A DNA stretch of 11,683 bases from Clostridiales bacterium (GCA_012522165.1 JAAYKZ010000371.1:1-11683); one strand, 5' to 3'. Positions 1 to 6,495 are shown, counted from the first letter of the stretch. Notes: generated by a model from the sequence alone, not told the origin. Program-made: numbers and translations.

Positions 1-57
1 CCTATATTTTTTATTAAAAAAATTTTTTTGGAAATAATACAAAATCAAGAAGGATAT

Positions 58-86
58 TTTACGATTATATAGAATATATATATAAC
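58..86 (+). promoter_or_regulatory. Candidate housekeeping promoter for the NlpC/P60 gene
   Basis: TTTACG at 58-63 and TATAAC at 81-86 are separated by 17 bases, matching 4/6 and 5/6 of the sigma-A consensus. A start near 93 would give a leader of about 64 bases containing the palindrome at 127-141. The surroundings are very AT-rich, so chance matches are likely and this is only the best candidate. Confidence 0.35.
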
Positions 87-126
87 ATCGTAATATTTTT
101 GTAAAAAGTTCGAAACAGAACTTTAA

Positions 127-141
127 CAGACAGGCTGTCTG
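127..141. repeat. 15-bp perfect palindrome, possible operator or leader hairpin
   Basis: CAGACAGGCTGTCTG is a perfect inverted repeat about one central base. It ends two bases before the ribosome site (AATGGAGG, 143-150) of the NlpC/P60 gene. As DNA it has the shape of an operator for a dimeric repressor. As RNA it could form a 6-bp stem with a GGC loop next to the ribosome site. It stands out because it is GC-rich inside an otherwise AT-rich leader. No regulator gene is adjacent. Confidence 0.4.
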
Positions 142-156
142 GAATGGAGGATTATT

Positions 157-1536
157 ATGAAGAGTGTTAAGTTCTTTTGGTGTGCGGTTCTATCCTTATT
201 AATGCTAATTGGTTTCATCATTCCTACTGAAGCTTACACAGGAGATCAGCCTGTGGTATACGCAATGTATGTAAATGATCAACAGGTGGGAGTGGTGAGG
301 TTTGCAGCTAGGGGATTGTCTATGTACGATAGGATAGAAAAGAAACTGAAAGAACAAAATAAGGATAATATAGTTATTGATTCTAGAGTTTATTTTAGAG
401 AGATAAGGATGGGAACCAATAAAATTACTAATGATAAAGTATTGGCCAAGGCTATCGAAGAAGCTATAGATGTCAAATTAAAGGCCTATTCCATAAATAT
501 AGATGGGGAAAAGATATGTTATGTAGCATCCAAGGAAGAGGCACAAAAGGTAGTTGAGGATATCAAGAAACCATACGTGGAAGCCATTGCAGAGAAGGAG
601 AACAGCCAGTTAGAGGAGATATCCCTTAAGCAAGATGTTAGTTTTGAGGAGGAGTTGGTATCCCAAACTAGGGTTATAAGCAGCGACGAAGCTGTTGAGT
701 TAATCTTTCATGGGAGTCAGGGTATCAAAGAATATGAGGTGAAAGAAGGAGATTCTCTATGGTCTATAGCCAATGCTAATAACATAGAGGTAGAAGATCT
801 TGTCCTTGCTAACCCTGATATAGAAGGAGAACTTATTAGGCCAGGAGATATTATTAAGATATCCCAGCAGCAAAAAATGGTAACGGTTGTTACTAAGGAG
901 AAAATAAAGTACTCTGAAGAAGTGCCCTTTGAAATAGAAGTCAGAGAAGATAATACACTAGAAAAAGGAAAAACCAAGGTTATCCAGCAAGGTGAAAAAG
1001 GTGAGAAAGAAATCTTGGCTCTGGTAACCAAAGAAGATGGAAAAGAGATAAATCGGGAAATAATTGAAGAGAAAGTTGTAAAAGAGCCTGTTAAAAGAAT
1101 TGAGGCTAAAGGCACTAAAGTAGTTACTCGTACTAGATCATCTTCGAGTACTCCTGTACCAGCTAATAGAGGAAGCAGAAAAGGTAGCGATGTAGCTAAG
1201 TATGCCCAGAAATTTGTAGGCTATCCTTATAAATATGGAGCCAAAGGCCCAAATGCTTTTGATTGCTCAGGATTTACCAGCTATGTATACAAGCAGTTTG
1301 GGGTAAATATACCATCTAGTTCTGTAGCCCAGCGCTCTGTAGGTAAGTATGTTCCCAAATCCGATTTACGCCCTGGGGATATAGTGTGCTTTAAAAACAC
1401 TAACCACGTAGGTATATACATTGGTGGAGGAAAATTTGTTCACGCCTCTACTTATAAAACTGGTGTCAAGATAAGCAGTCTAAATGATGGTAAATACCCT
1501 CAAAGATATGTAACTGCTAGAAGAATTTTTGACTAA
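157..1536 (+). CDS. Secreted LysM-G5-NlpC/P60 peptidoglycan hydrolase
   Basis: This is a predicted exported cell-wall endopeptidase that would cut peptide stems of peptidoglycan. An N-terminal signal peptide (about residues 1-26, hydrophobic core LSLLMLIGFII, ending near TEA) leads into a long N-terminal region (about 30-190) of the kind found in clostridial cell-wall hydrolases. A LysM domain follows (about 192-236, EYEVKEGDSLWSIA...RPGDIIKIS), then a G5 domain (about 241-320), a short Ser-rich linker, and a C-terminal NlpC/P60 domain (about 344-459). The NlpC/P60 catalytic residues look intact: Cys370 in DCSGF, His417 in NHVGIYIG and His429 in FVHAS. The ATG start has GGAGG 7 bases upstream and directly precedes the signal peptide. 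The gene stands alone between its own leader and a terminator at 1551-1579. LysM and G5 probably tether the enzyme to glycan. The substrate bond is inferred from the family. Confidence 0.93.
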   Translation: MKSVKFFWCAVLSLLMLIGFIIPTEAYTGDQPVVYAMYVNDQQVGVVRFAARGLSMYDRIEKKLKEQNKDNIVIDSRVYFREIRMGTNKITNDKVLAKAIEEAIDVKLKAYSINIDGEKICYVASKEEAQKVVEDIKKPYVEAIAEKENSQLEEISLKQDVSFEEELVSQTRVISSDEAVELIFHGSQGIKEYEVKEGDSLWSIANANNIEVEDLVLANPDIEGELIRPGDIIKISQQQKMVTVVTKEKIKYSEEVPFEIEVREDNTLEKGKTKVIQQGEKGEKEILALVTKEDGKEINREIIEEKVVKEPVKRIEAKGTKVVTRTRSSSSTPVPANRGSRKGSDVAKYAQKFVGYPYKYGAKGPNAFDCSGFTSYVYKQFGVNIPSSSVAQRSVGKYVPKSDLRPGDIVCFKNTNHVGIYIGGGKFVHASTYKTGVKISSLNDGKYPQRYVTARRIFD

Positions 1537-1550
1537 TAAAGAACAGTTAG

Positions 1551-1579
1551 AAAGAGTAGCCAAATGGCTGCTCTTTTTT
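1551..1579 (+). terminator. Intrinsic terminator after the NlpC/P60 gene
   Basis: AGAGTAGCC pairs with GGCTGCTCT (9 bp, one G-U) around an AAAT loop, followed by a run of six T. It lies 15 bases after the stop codon, so the gene is monocistronic. Confidence 0.85.
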
Positions 1580-1604
1580 CATATGGGAAATGAATAATTT
1601 CCAG

Positions 1605-1634
1605 TCATAATCCACCACTTCTCTTTAATATATT
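1605..1634 (+). promoter_or_regulatory. Candidate sigma-E-type promoter for spoIIP
   Basis: TCATAAT (1605-1611) and AATATATT (1627-1634), 15 bases apart, resemble the mother-cell sigma-E pattern (about TCATATT and CATACANT). The spacer is slightly long and the -10 lacks its first C. The reason to consider it is that spoIIP is sigma-E controlled in Bacillus subtilis. Transcription would start near 1641, inside the hairpin described in the findings. AT richness makes a chance match possible. Confidence 0.3.
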
Positions 1635-1676
1635 TTAAAAGAGTGACTTCTTAGTTATGGAAAGTGGTGAGGTTTT

Positions 1677-2831
1677 TTGGAAAGAATAAGAGTAAATTCC
1701 CAGGCCAATTTGGTCTACAATATTATCGTTATTACATTAGTTGCAGCAATTATATTCCTAAGCTACCGTCTTTTGTCCAATAGCAAATTATTTTTGTCTT
1801 ATGATAATTCATCCTCAAGGTCTGAAAATGCTTTAGAGGAAGAAGACACAGGTAAGTCGGAGAGTAAGATAGATTTTTTTTCTGAAATATGGGTCCGTAT
1901 AAAAGGTCTAGATTTTACGGATCCTACATCCATAATTTCTTCTCATATGCCCTATTTAAATGTAGCTCAAGCTGAGCAGTATACACCAGATAAAGAGGAT
2001 GGATCCATTACAACTTCAACCATACCGGACCAAGAGACCTCACGACAAAATCAGCGACCGTCAAGTGATGAGTTTCATTATCAAGAGTTCGAAGTGGAAG
2101 AAGAGACAGAGATATCTGAAGATATACAAATAGAAATAAAAAATATTAGTGATGATTTACCGCCTGTCAATCTTTCTGGGGAGGGACCACAGATTCTTAT
2201 CTATCACACCCATTCAAGAGAGGCCTATAGACAGGATCCTAACAATCCATATGAGGCTATTGCTGCTTTCCGATCTAGTGATTTAAGTCAAACGGTAGTA
2301 GGAGTTGGTGAAGAGTTGGCCAGACAGCTTCAAGCAAGAAATATACCAGTGTTACATGATAAAACCGACCATGAGATATATCCTTGGAAATCTGGATTGT
2401 ATCCCCGGTCTTTGGAAACCATCCAAAAACGAAAAAAGGAATATGACTCCTTGAAAATATTTTTAGATATTCATAGAAATTATAATGATAAATTAAAAGA
2501 TCCAGACAAGGAAGTAGTTATAATTGATGGAGAAAGAGTAGCCAAATTTTTTATTGTGATTGGTACTGGTGAGGGTATAAGTGGAGGATTCAGTCAAAAG
2601 CCAAACTGGAGGGAAAATTATCAGTTCGCTTTGAAAATTACCAATAAAGCCAATGAAAAATATCCTGGATTAGCTGATGATATTTTAGTACGTACAGGAC
2701 GTTATAATCAACATATATCTAATAGGGCAATTCTTATAGAAATAGGAAATCATTTGACAACCTATGCCGAGGCAAAAAGAACTGCCAAATATCTAGCGGA
2801 AATTCTAAGCGAGGTTATTGAAAATAAGTGA
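1677..2831 (+). CDS. spoIIP: Stage II sporulation protein P (SpoIIP), amidase/endopeptidase
   Basis: SpoIIP is a membrane-anchored peptidoglycan hydrolase that acts with SpoIID and SpoIIM in the mother cell, thinning septal peptidoglycan and driving engulfment. The sequence shows one N-terminal transmembrane anchor (about residues 12-33), a long acidic, low-complexity linker (about 40-165), and the SpoIIP domain (about 168-384). Recognisable motifs are IYHTHSREAY (His177, His179, Glu182), LDIHR (His266) and LIEIGNH (Glu355), matching the zinc and catalytic positions of this amidase family. The start is TTG: GGTGAGG at 1666-1672 lies 4 bases upstream, and the protein then begins directly before the anchor. 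In B. subtilis spoIIP follows gpr, but here it stands alone. Many Clostridia carry more than one SpoIIP-like gene, so this may be a paralogue. The residues after LDIHR (NYND) differ from the usual R-D motif I recall, a small divergence. Confidence 0.9.
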   Translation: MERIRVNSQANLVYNIIVITLVAAIIFLSYRLLSNSKLFLSYDNSSSRSENALEEEDTGKSESKIDFFSEIWVRIKGLDFTDPTSIISSHMPYLNVAQAEQYTPDKEDGSITTSTIPDQETSRQNQRPSSDEFHYQEFEVEEETEISEDIQIEIKNISDDLPPVNLSGEGPQILIYHTHSREAYRQDPNNPYEAIAAFRSSDLSQTVVGVGEELARQLQARNIPVLHDKTDHEIYPWKSGLYPRSLETIQKRKKEYDSLKIFLDIHRNYNDKLKDPDKEVVIIDGERVAKFFIVIGTGEGISGGFSQKPNWRENYQFALKITNKANEKYPGLADDILVRTGRYNQHISNRAILIEIGNHLTTYAEAKRTAKYLAEILSEVIENK

Positions 2832-2844
2832 GATATTACCACAC

Positions 2845-2873
2845 TTGACAATCATTTACATTGATGATAGTAT
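2845..2873 (+). promoter_or_regulatory. Strong sigma-A promoter for the Gre-like gene
   Basis: TTGACA (2845-2850, perfect) and TAGTAT (2868-2873, 4/6) are separated by the ideal 17 bases. The start would be near 2880, giving a leader of about 80 bases that opens with the hairpin at 2882-2913. Confidence 0.75.
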
Positions 2874-2881
2874 TATCATGG

Positions 2882-2933
2882 AAGGCATTTCGTGGATCTC
2901 CATGAAATGCCTTGTTATGCATTATGGCATAAC
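2882..2933 (+). promoter_or_regulatory. Tandem hairpins in the 5' leader of the Gre-like gene
   Basis: Stem 1 pairs AAGGCATTTCGTGG (2882-2895) with CCATGAAATGCCTT (2900-2913): 14 bp, one G-U, four-base loop. Stem 2 pairs GTTATGC (2914-2920) with GCATAAC (2927-2933). Stem 1 has no T-run after it, so it is a poor terminator for spoIIP. The predicted start of the downstream mRNA falls at its first base, which suggests a 5'-end stabilising hairpin or an attenuator-like leader. Stem 2 is followed by CTTTT, so weak termination is possible. Confidence 0.55.
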
Positions 2934-2962
2934 CTTTTAATGTAATTTTTAGGAGGATAGCA

Positions 2963-3412
2963 ATGCAAGGAAATTATGACCAACAGCAGATTATTGATTT
3001 TTTGAATGAACACCTAAAAAAGATTGAAAGCACAAAAAACCATATTTTGAAGGAATTCTATGATGATCGTACTGAAGATAGGGATAATTTTCAAAGTATA
3101 TTTTATCAATATACTAGTCATATAAGAAGCTTTATGGCCGCTGATGCAGATATAACTAAAAATGAACAATGGCCATTTGTGCTTATAGGGAGCATTGTGG
3201 AAGTTGAGGATTTGGATTATAACAGTATAGACAAATTAAAAATAGTGCCCCCTTTTTATGAAGATAAAACTACAGAATTAGAGTGTGCTTCATGTCTTTC
3301 ACCAGTAGGTCATGCCTTGCTACTTAAAAAGATAGGAGATAAAGTTGCAGTCAAAACCCCTTTAGGCGATTGTAATTTTATGATCAAATCTATAGATCTG
3401 CCTCTAAATTAA
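2963..3412 (+). CDS. Short GreA/GreB-family C-terminal-domain protein
   Basis: This is probably an RNA polymerase-associated protein of the Gre family. Residues about 71-146 match the FKBP-like C-terminal domain of GreA/GreB: PFVLIGSIVEVEDLD near 71-85, then SPVGHALLLKKIGDKVAVKTPLG near 113-135, comparable to the SPLGKALLGKKVGDEVEV-type segment of GreA. The first 65 residues are predicted helical and charged, with acidic DDRTEDRD at 34-41, but are shorter than the coiled-coil of true GreA. At 149 residues it is slightly under GreA size (about 158). Cys108, Cys111 and Cys137 are unusual for the family. Whether it stimulates transcript cleavage cannot be told; it may instead compete for the polymerase secondary channel. 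AGGAGG (2951-2956) lies 6 bases before the ATG. The gene is monocistronic, with its own promoter and terminator. Confidence 0.75.
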   Translation: MQGNYDQQQIIDFLNEHLKKIESTKNHILKEFYDDRTEDRDNFQSIFYQYTSHIRSFMAADADITKNEQWPFVLIGSIVEVEDLDYNSIDKLKIVPPFYEDKTTELECASCLSPVGHALLLKKIGDKVAVKTPLGDCNFMIKSIDLPLN

Positions 3413-3425
3413 TATAGGGCTTTGA

Positions 3426-3478
3426 AAATAGGACTCATTAAAAATGAGTCCTATTTAATTATAGGAATATTTTCCTAT
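3426..3478 (+). terminator. Terminator region after the Gre-like gene (two hairpins)
   Basis: A perfect 13-bp stem pairs AAATAGGACTCAT (3426-3438) with ATGAGTCCTATTT (3444-3456) around a five-base loop. A second 7-bp stem follows at once (ATAGGAA 3461-3467 with TTCCTAT 3472-3478). T-runs are short, but position and stability fit an intrinsic terminator. Confidence 0.7.
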
Positions 3479-3504
3479 TTATGATAAATTGGCGCGATAT
3501 GTAT

Positions 3505-3532
3505 TTGTTTTTAGCAGATTTTGTATTATAAT
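3505..3532 (+). promoter_or_regulatory. Candidate promoter for the PocR-EAL gene
   Basis: A perfect TATAAT lies at 3527-3532. TTGTTT at 3505-3510 is a weak -35 (3/6) at 16-base spacing. A start near 3540 gives a leader of about 68 bases. No cyclic di-GMP riboswitch motif is visible in it. Confidence 0.45.
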
Positions 3533-3607
3533 TAGATTATGAGAATGAATAAATTACATAATTTACATTATTCGTTAAATTAATAAATGTATAAGGTGGC
3601 TGGTGGT

Positions 3608-5023
3608 GTGCGCTATAAGTTTTCAGACCTTATTGAGATTGACAGACTACAAAGGTTATTTGATAAACTCTATGAGGTTACTGGCATAGTAGCAGGTGTG
3701 GCTGATATTGATGGTACAGCTCTTACCAAAATAGGATGGAATGATTTTTGTAGTGAGTTCCATAAGGGTAATCCTAAAATAGTGCATAGATGTATTGAGT
3801 CCACAGGTAAAGTATCTGAATTAGTTTCAAAATTACATAGCAAGAGTGAATTCACATGTTTTAAATGTGAAAATGGAATTACTCATGCTATTACTCCTAT
3901 TATGATTCAGGATAAAGTGTCAGCTTACATTTACATGTCCCAATTTATATTATCACCTCTAGATTTAGGATACTTCAAGAAGCAGGCTTTAGAGTTAGGT
4001 CTCCCTGAAAGAAAATACTTAACATCTTTACAAAAACTACCTGTTTATTCTGAAGAAGAAGTACGTAAATTCATGGAATTCGCTATATGTATAGGTGACT
4101 TGCTAACTCAAATTGCCAACTATAAACTTAAATTATATGAAGAGCAAACTAAAACAGAGCTTAAATTAAGTGAATTGGTAGACCCCTATGAATTTTGTAA
4201 AGTACCAACCAACGATAGAGGGTTTGAAAAGGTAGATATAGAAAGGGATTTAAAAAAGGCTTTGGATAAAGGGGAGTTTTACCTATTATATCAACCTCAG
4301 GTCAATTTAAAAACTGGTAGGGTAGAGGCTGTAGAGGCGCTAATTCGATGGAATCATCCTAAGAGAGGAGTTATACCCCCGAATCAGTTTATTCCTGTGG
4401 CTGAAGATACAGGACTTATAATACCAATTGGAGAATGGGTGCTGCGTACAGCGTGTGAACAGAATAAACAGTGGCAGGATAAGGGCTATAAACCTGTTCG
4501 TGTATCGGTAAATATATCACCTATTCAATTAAGGCGATGGGATTTTGTGAATTTGTTGGAGAGAATTCTGGAAGAAGTACAACTAGATCCTAGCTACTTG
4601 GAGTTGGAAATTACTGAGAATAGTTTAATGGAGTCTATGGAAGAAAACATTGAAATACTGGATCGATTGCGACAAATGGGAGTAAGAATAGCTCTAGATG
4701 ATTTTGGTACAGGATATTCCTCCTTAAATTATCTGCAGCATTTACCCATTAACAATATGAAAATTGATAAATCTTTTGTACAAGATATTGTTAATGACAG
4801 GAATAAGAGTTACATAGCTGAGTCCATCATTCAATTAGCTCATAGGCTAAACTTAGAGGTAATTGCTGAAGGAGTAGAGACAGAAGAGCAATTGCGTATG
4901 TTAGTAAATAAAAACTGCGATATTATTCAGGGCTTTATCTTTAGTGAACCCTTACCTTCAAGGAAGGTAGAAAGGATATTGAGACGGGGACGACTCAACT
5001 TAAGAAAATTTGTAGAAGTATAA
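3608..5023 (+). CDS. PocR-sensor EAL cyclic di-GMP phosphodiesterase
   Basis: This is a predicted cytoplasmic signalling enzyme that hydrolyses cyclic di-GMP to pGpG under control of a ligand-binding PocR domain. Counting from the GTG at 3608 (471 residues), PocR spans about 2-175, beginning YKFSDLIEI and containing conserved cysteines (Cys62, Cys84, Cys87 in FTCFKCENG). A short helical linker leads to an EAL domain (about 208-455). Its signature residues look intact: EALIRW (Glu243), VNIS (Asn302), EITEN (Glu334), DDFGTGYSSL (Asp364, Asp365), KID (Lys385), AEGVE (Glu421) and QGF (Gln441). It is therefore probably catalytically active. There is no GGDEF domain and no transmembrane segment. 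Start choice: GTG 3608 has AAGGTGG (3593-3599) 8 bases upstream and gives the usual PocR N-terminus. The in-frame ATG at 3587 has no ribosome site. The gene is monocistronic, and the ligand is unknown. Confidence 0.88.
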   Translation: MRYKFSDLIEIDRLQRLFDKLYEVTGIVAGVADIDGTALTKIGWNDFCSEFHKGNPKIVHRCIESTGKVSELVSKLHSKSEFTCFKCENGITHAITPIMIQDKVSAYIYMSQFILSPLDLGYFKKQALELGLPERKYLTSLQKLPVYSEEEVRKFMEFAICIGDLLTQIANYKLKLYEEQTKTELKLSELVDPYEFCKVPTNDRGFEKVDIERDLKKALDKGEFYLLYQPQVNLKTGRVEAVEALIRWNHPKRGVIPPNQFIPVAEDTGLIIPIGEWVLRTACEQNKQWQDKGYKPVRVSVNISPIQLRRWDFVNLLERILEEVQLDPSYLELEITENSLMESMEENIEILDRLRQMGVRIALDDFGTGYSSLNYLQHLPINNMKIDKSFVQDIVNDRNKSYIAESIIQLAHRLNLEVIAEGVETEEQLRMLVNKNCDIIQGFIFSEPLPSRKVERILRRGRLNLRKFVEV

Positions 5024-5073
5024 GCTGAGCTTTCTTAGTAAGATCAGCCAAAGCTCTCACTTATAAATAGCCG

Positions 5074-5127
5074 AAAATGCTCTTTTCTGACGGAAATTCT
5101 ATAAAAGTCAGAAGGGAGCATTTTTTT
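5074..5127 (+). terminator. Strong terminator after the PocR-EAL gene
   Basis: AAAATGCTCTTTTCTGAC pairs with GTCAGAAGGGAGCATTTT (two G-U pairs) around a loop of about 15 bases, followed by seven T. This is a convincing intrinsic terminator about 50 bases after the stop codon. Confidence 0.88.
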
Positions 5128-5174
5128 GCTTAATGATCTTTGTGATTACAGAAGAAATGTAATGAGAAGCTTGT

Positions 5175-5202
5175 AACATATTGTGATTTTTCCAATACAT
5201 TA
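5175..5202 (+). promoter_or_regulatory. Candidate sigma-K-like promoter before the beta-helix locus
   Basis: AACA (5175-5178) and AATACATTA (5194-5202), 15 bases apart, resemble the late mother-cell sigma-K pattern (AC-box and CATANNNTA), with one mismatch in the -10. If real, it would make the downstream locus a spore-surface gene. This is speculative in such AT-rich sequence. Confidence 0.22.
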
Positions 5203-5223
5203 CTACTAAACAGATATTTAAAT

Positions 5224-5243
5224 ATATATAGTTAACTATATAT
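5224..5243. repeat. 20-bp perfect palindrome overlapping a start codon
   Basis: ATATATAGTTAACTATATAT is self-complementary over all 20 bases and runs into the ATG at 5242-5244. It could be an operator or a hairpin that hides the start. It is AT-rich, so chance is not negligible. Confidence 0.4.
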
Positions 5244-6275
5244 GAAAGGAAGTGTCAGTAAGGCGGTAATTAATGTTACACCACTTACTGATATTACTGC
5301 CCTTATAGCATCGGATGCAGTTTCCCCTGGAGATGTACTCTTACTGGAGGATGGACTTTATTTTTAAACAGTAAATATAACCAAGGACAATATACGAATT
5401 ATAGCCAAAGGGAAGAATGTTGTATTTTATGGAATGGGTATCCTTTTTAATGCCTTTATATTATCAGATATCACTGGGGTTGAAATAAATGGTATAACTA
5501 TACGAAATTATTCAATTAGTGGCGTGCTTATTGATTATGGAAGTGGTAATCGAATTGTAAATAATAAAATATACAATGCTGCAGACTACGGTATCCACGT
5601 TTCTTCATCTAGTTATAACCTTATATGGAAGAACGAAATATGTAGCGGCTTGATGGCGTGCATTTAGTCTTAGGCAGCACAAACAACTGGATTATAGAAA
5701 ATACCGTCAAGAATTGTTATGGTGATGGCTTTCACAGTTTTAGAGAACAAGATAGTAACAATGTATTTGTTAGAAATACTGCTGTTGGAAATAGAGGATA
5801 CGGTATGAGTATTCAGGGCACAAACAGTTTATTACTAAACAATACTTTAATAGATAATGGTACAGGTGGGGTAATAATTGGCGAAGGCAGCAACACTGTG
5901 GGAATAAATAATATTATAAAAGACAGTAGAGTCACTGGTTATTTTGTATACAACCACGACAATTCCTTCACAGCGCAGAATAAAGTAGTTGGAAGTCGAA
6001 GAGAAGGCATATTTGTTCAAGGGAATTATGGGATTGTTCAAAAGAATTATATAGCCTATAACAGGGATTCTGGACTGGTACTATCCCCCTTAACTGGAGC
6101 AAACAATTTGTTATTAGACAATGAACTTGTATGTAATATACCATGGAATATAGTTGAAAGCCAACTTAATAATACTCTCATTGGAAATGAAGATATACCA
6201 TGTGCACCCTGTGAAAATCCAAGAAGTAAATGTGATGGCGGTTGCAATGAGAATAATAAATATTTGCAAGCATAA
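5242..6275 (+). pseudogene. Right-handed beta-helix repeat protein, broken by a stop and a frameshift
   Basis: This is a remnant of a gene for a pectate-lyase-like or NosD-like parallel beta-helix protein of about 345 residues. Three pieces join into one protein. Piece 1 (5242-5364) ends in GDVLLLEDGLYF and an in-frame TAA at 5365-5367. The same frame then continues TVNITKDNIRIIAKGKNVVF (5368-5427), the usual N-terminal cap motif of such proteins, so the TAA replaces a sense codon such as CAA. Piece 2 runs in that frame to a TAG at 5665-5667. Piece 3 continues in another frame (DGVHLVLGSTNNWIIENTV) after a one-base loss near 5643-5655, and ends in a Cys-rich tail (CAPC, KC, GGC). Repeats such as NRIVNNKIYNAADYGIHV and NLLLDNELVCN are typical helix rungs. 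The ATG at 5242 has no ribosome site. Sequencing error could explain one lesion, less easily both. The original role is unknown. Confidence 0.82.
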
Positions 6276-6303
6276 GCCCTGATATTAGGGAGGTAGATTA
6301 TTA

Positions 6304-6495
6304 ATTGATGCAATTAAAAAAATTCAAAATGAAATCATACGCCAAAGGGAGAGAATTAAAAAAGGTGAAGAAATCCTAAATGAAATCCCTATACACATGA
6401 GCTCTTATCAGAAGATAGCACTGGATATTCATAGAAAACATTTATTAGCCTTTGAGAAGGAGTTAACGAAACTAAAGAATGCAAAGAATACGTAA
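6304..6495 (+). CDS. Small helical hypothetical protein with a non-standard ATT start
   Basis: I do not recognise this family. An open frame of 63 codons begins IDAIKKIQNEIIRQRERIKK and ends KLKNAKNT before TAA at 6493-6495. It is rich in Lys, Glu, Ile and Leu, looks fully helical, and is probably a small coiled-coil protein. A strong ribosome site (AGGGAGGT, 6287-6294) lies 9 bases before the ATT at 6304. The frame has no ATG until codon 32 and no GTG or TTG near the ribosome site. The nearby ATG at 6308 is in another frame that stops at 6377. Either ATT is a rare real start, or an ATG has mutated and the gene is silent. It sits 28 bases after the broken beta-helix gene and probably formed an operon with it. 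Confidence 0.5.
   Translation: MDAIKKIQNEIIRQRERIKKGEEILNEIPIHMSSYQKIALDIHRKHLLAFEKELTKLKNAKNT

Noticed and set aside
717..1115. 132-residue open frame on the minus strand
   Set aside because: It is antisense to the LysM-G5 region of a clear gene, is Ser/Thr-rich low-complexity sequence, and has no ribosome site. It is a shadow of the plus-strand codons.
2882..2913. Hairpin as a simple terminator for spoIIP
   Set aside because: No T-run follows it, and a near-perfect promoter just upstream would place it in the leader of the next gene. I kept it as a leader element instead.
3480..3607. Cyclic di-GMP riboswitch before the phosphodiesterase gene
   Set aside because: I looked for the conserved GEMM-type core and GAAA tetraloop region and saw neither.
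3587..3607. ATG at 3587 as the start of the PocR-EAL protein
   Set aside because: It has no ribosome site and would add seven residues before the normal PocR start. GTG 3608 has AAGGTGG at correct spacing.
5658..6275. Separate intact 205-residue gene starting at GTG 5658
   Set aside because: It lacks a ribosome site and begins mid-repeat. The family pattern continues directly from the upstream frame, so it is the 3' part of a frameshifted gene.
6308..6379. Small ORF from ATG 6308
   Set aside because: It stops after 23 codons at 6377. The longer protein-like frame is the one beginning at ATT 6304.
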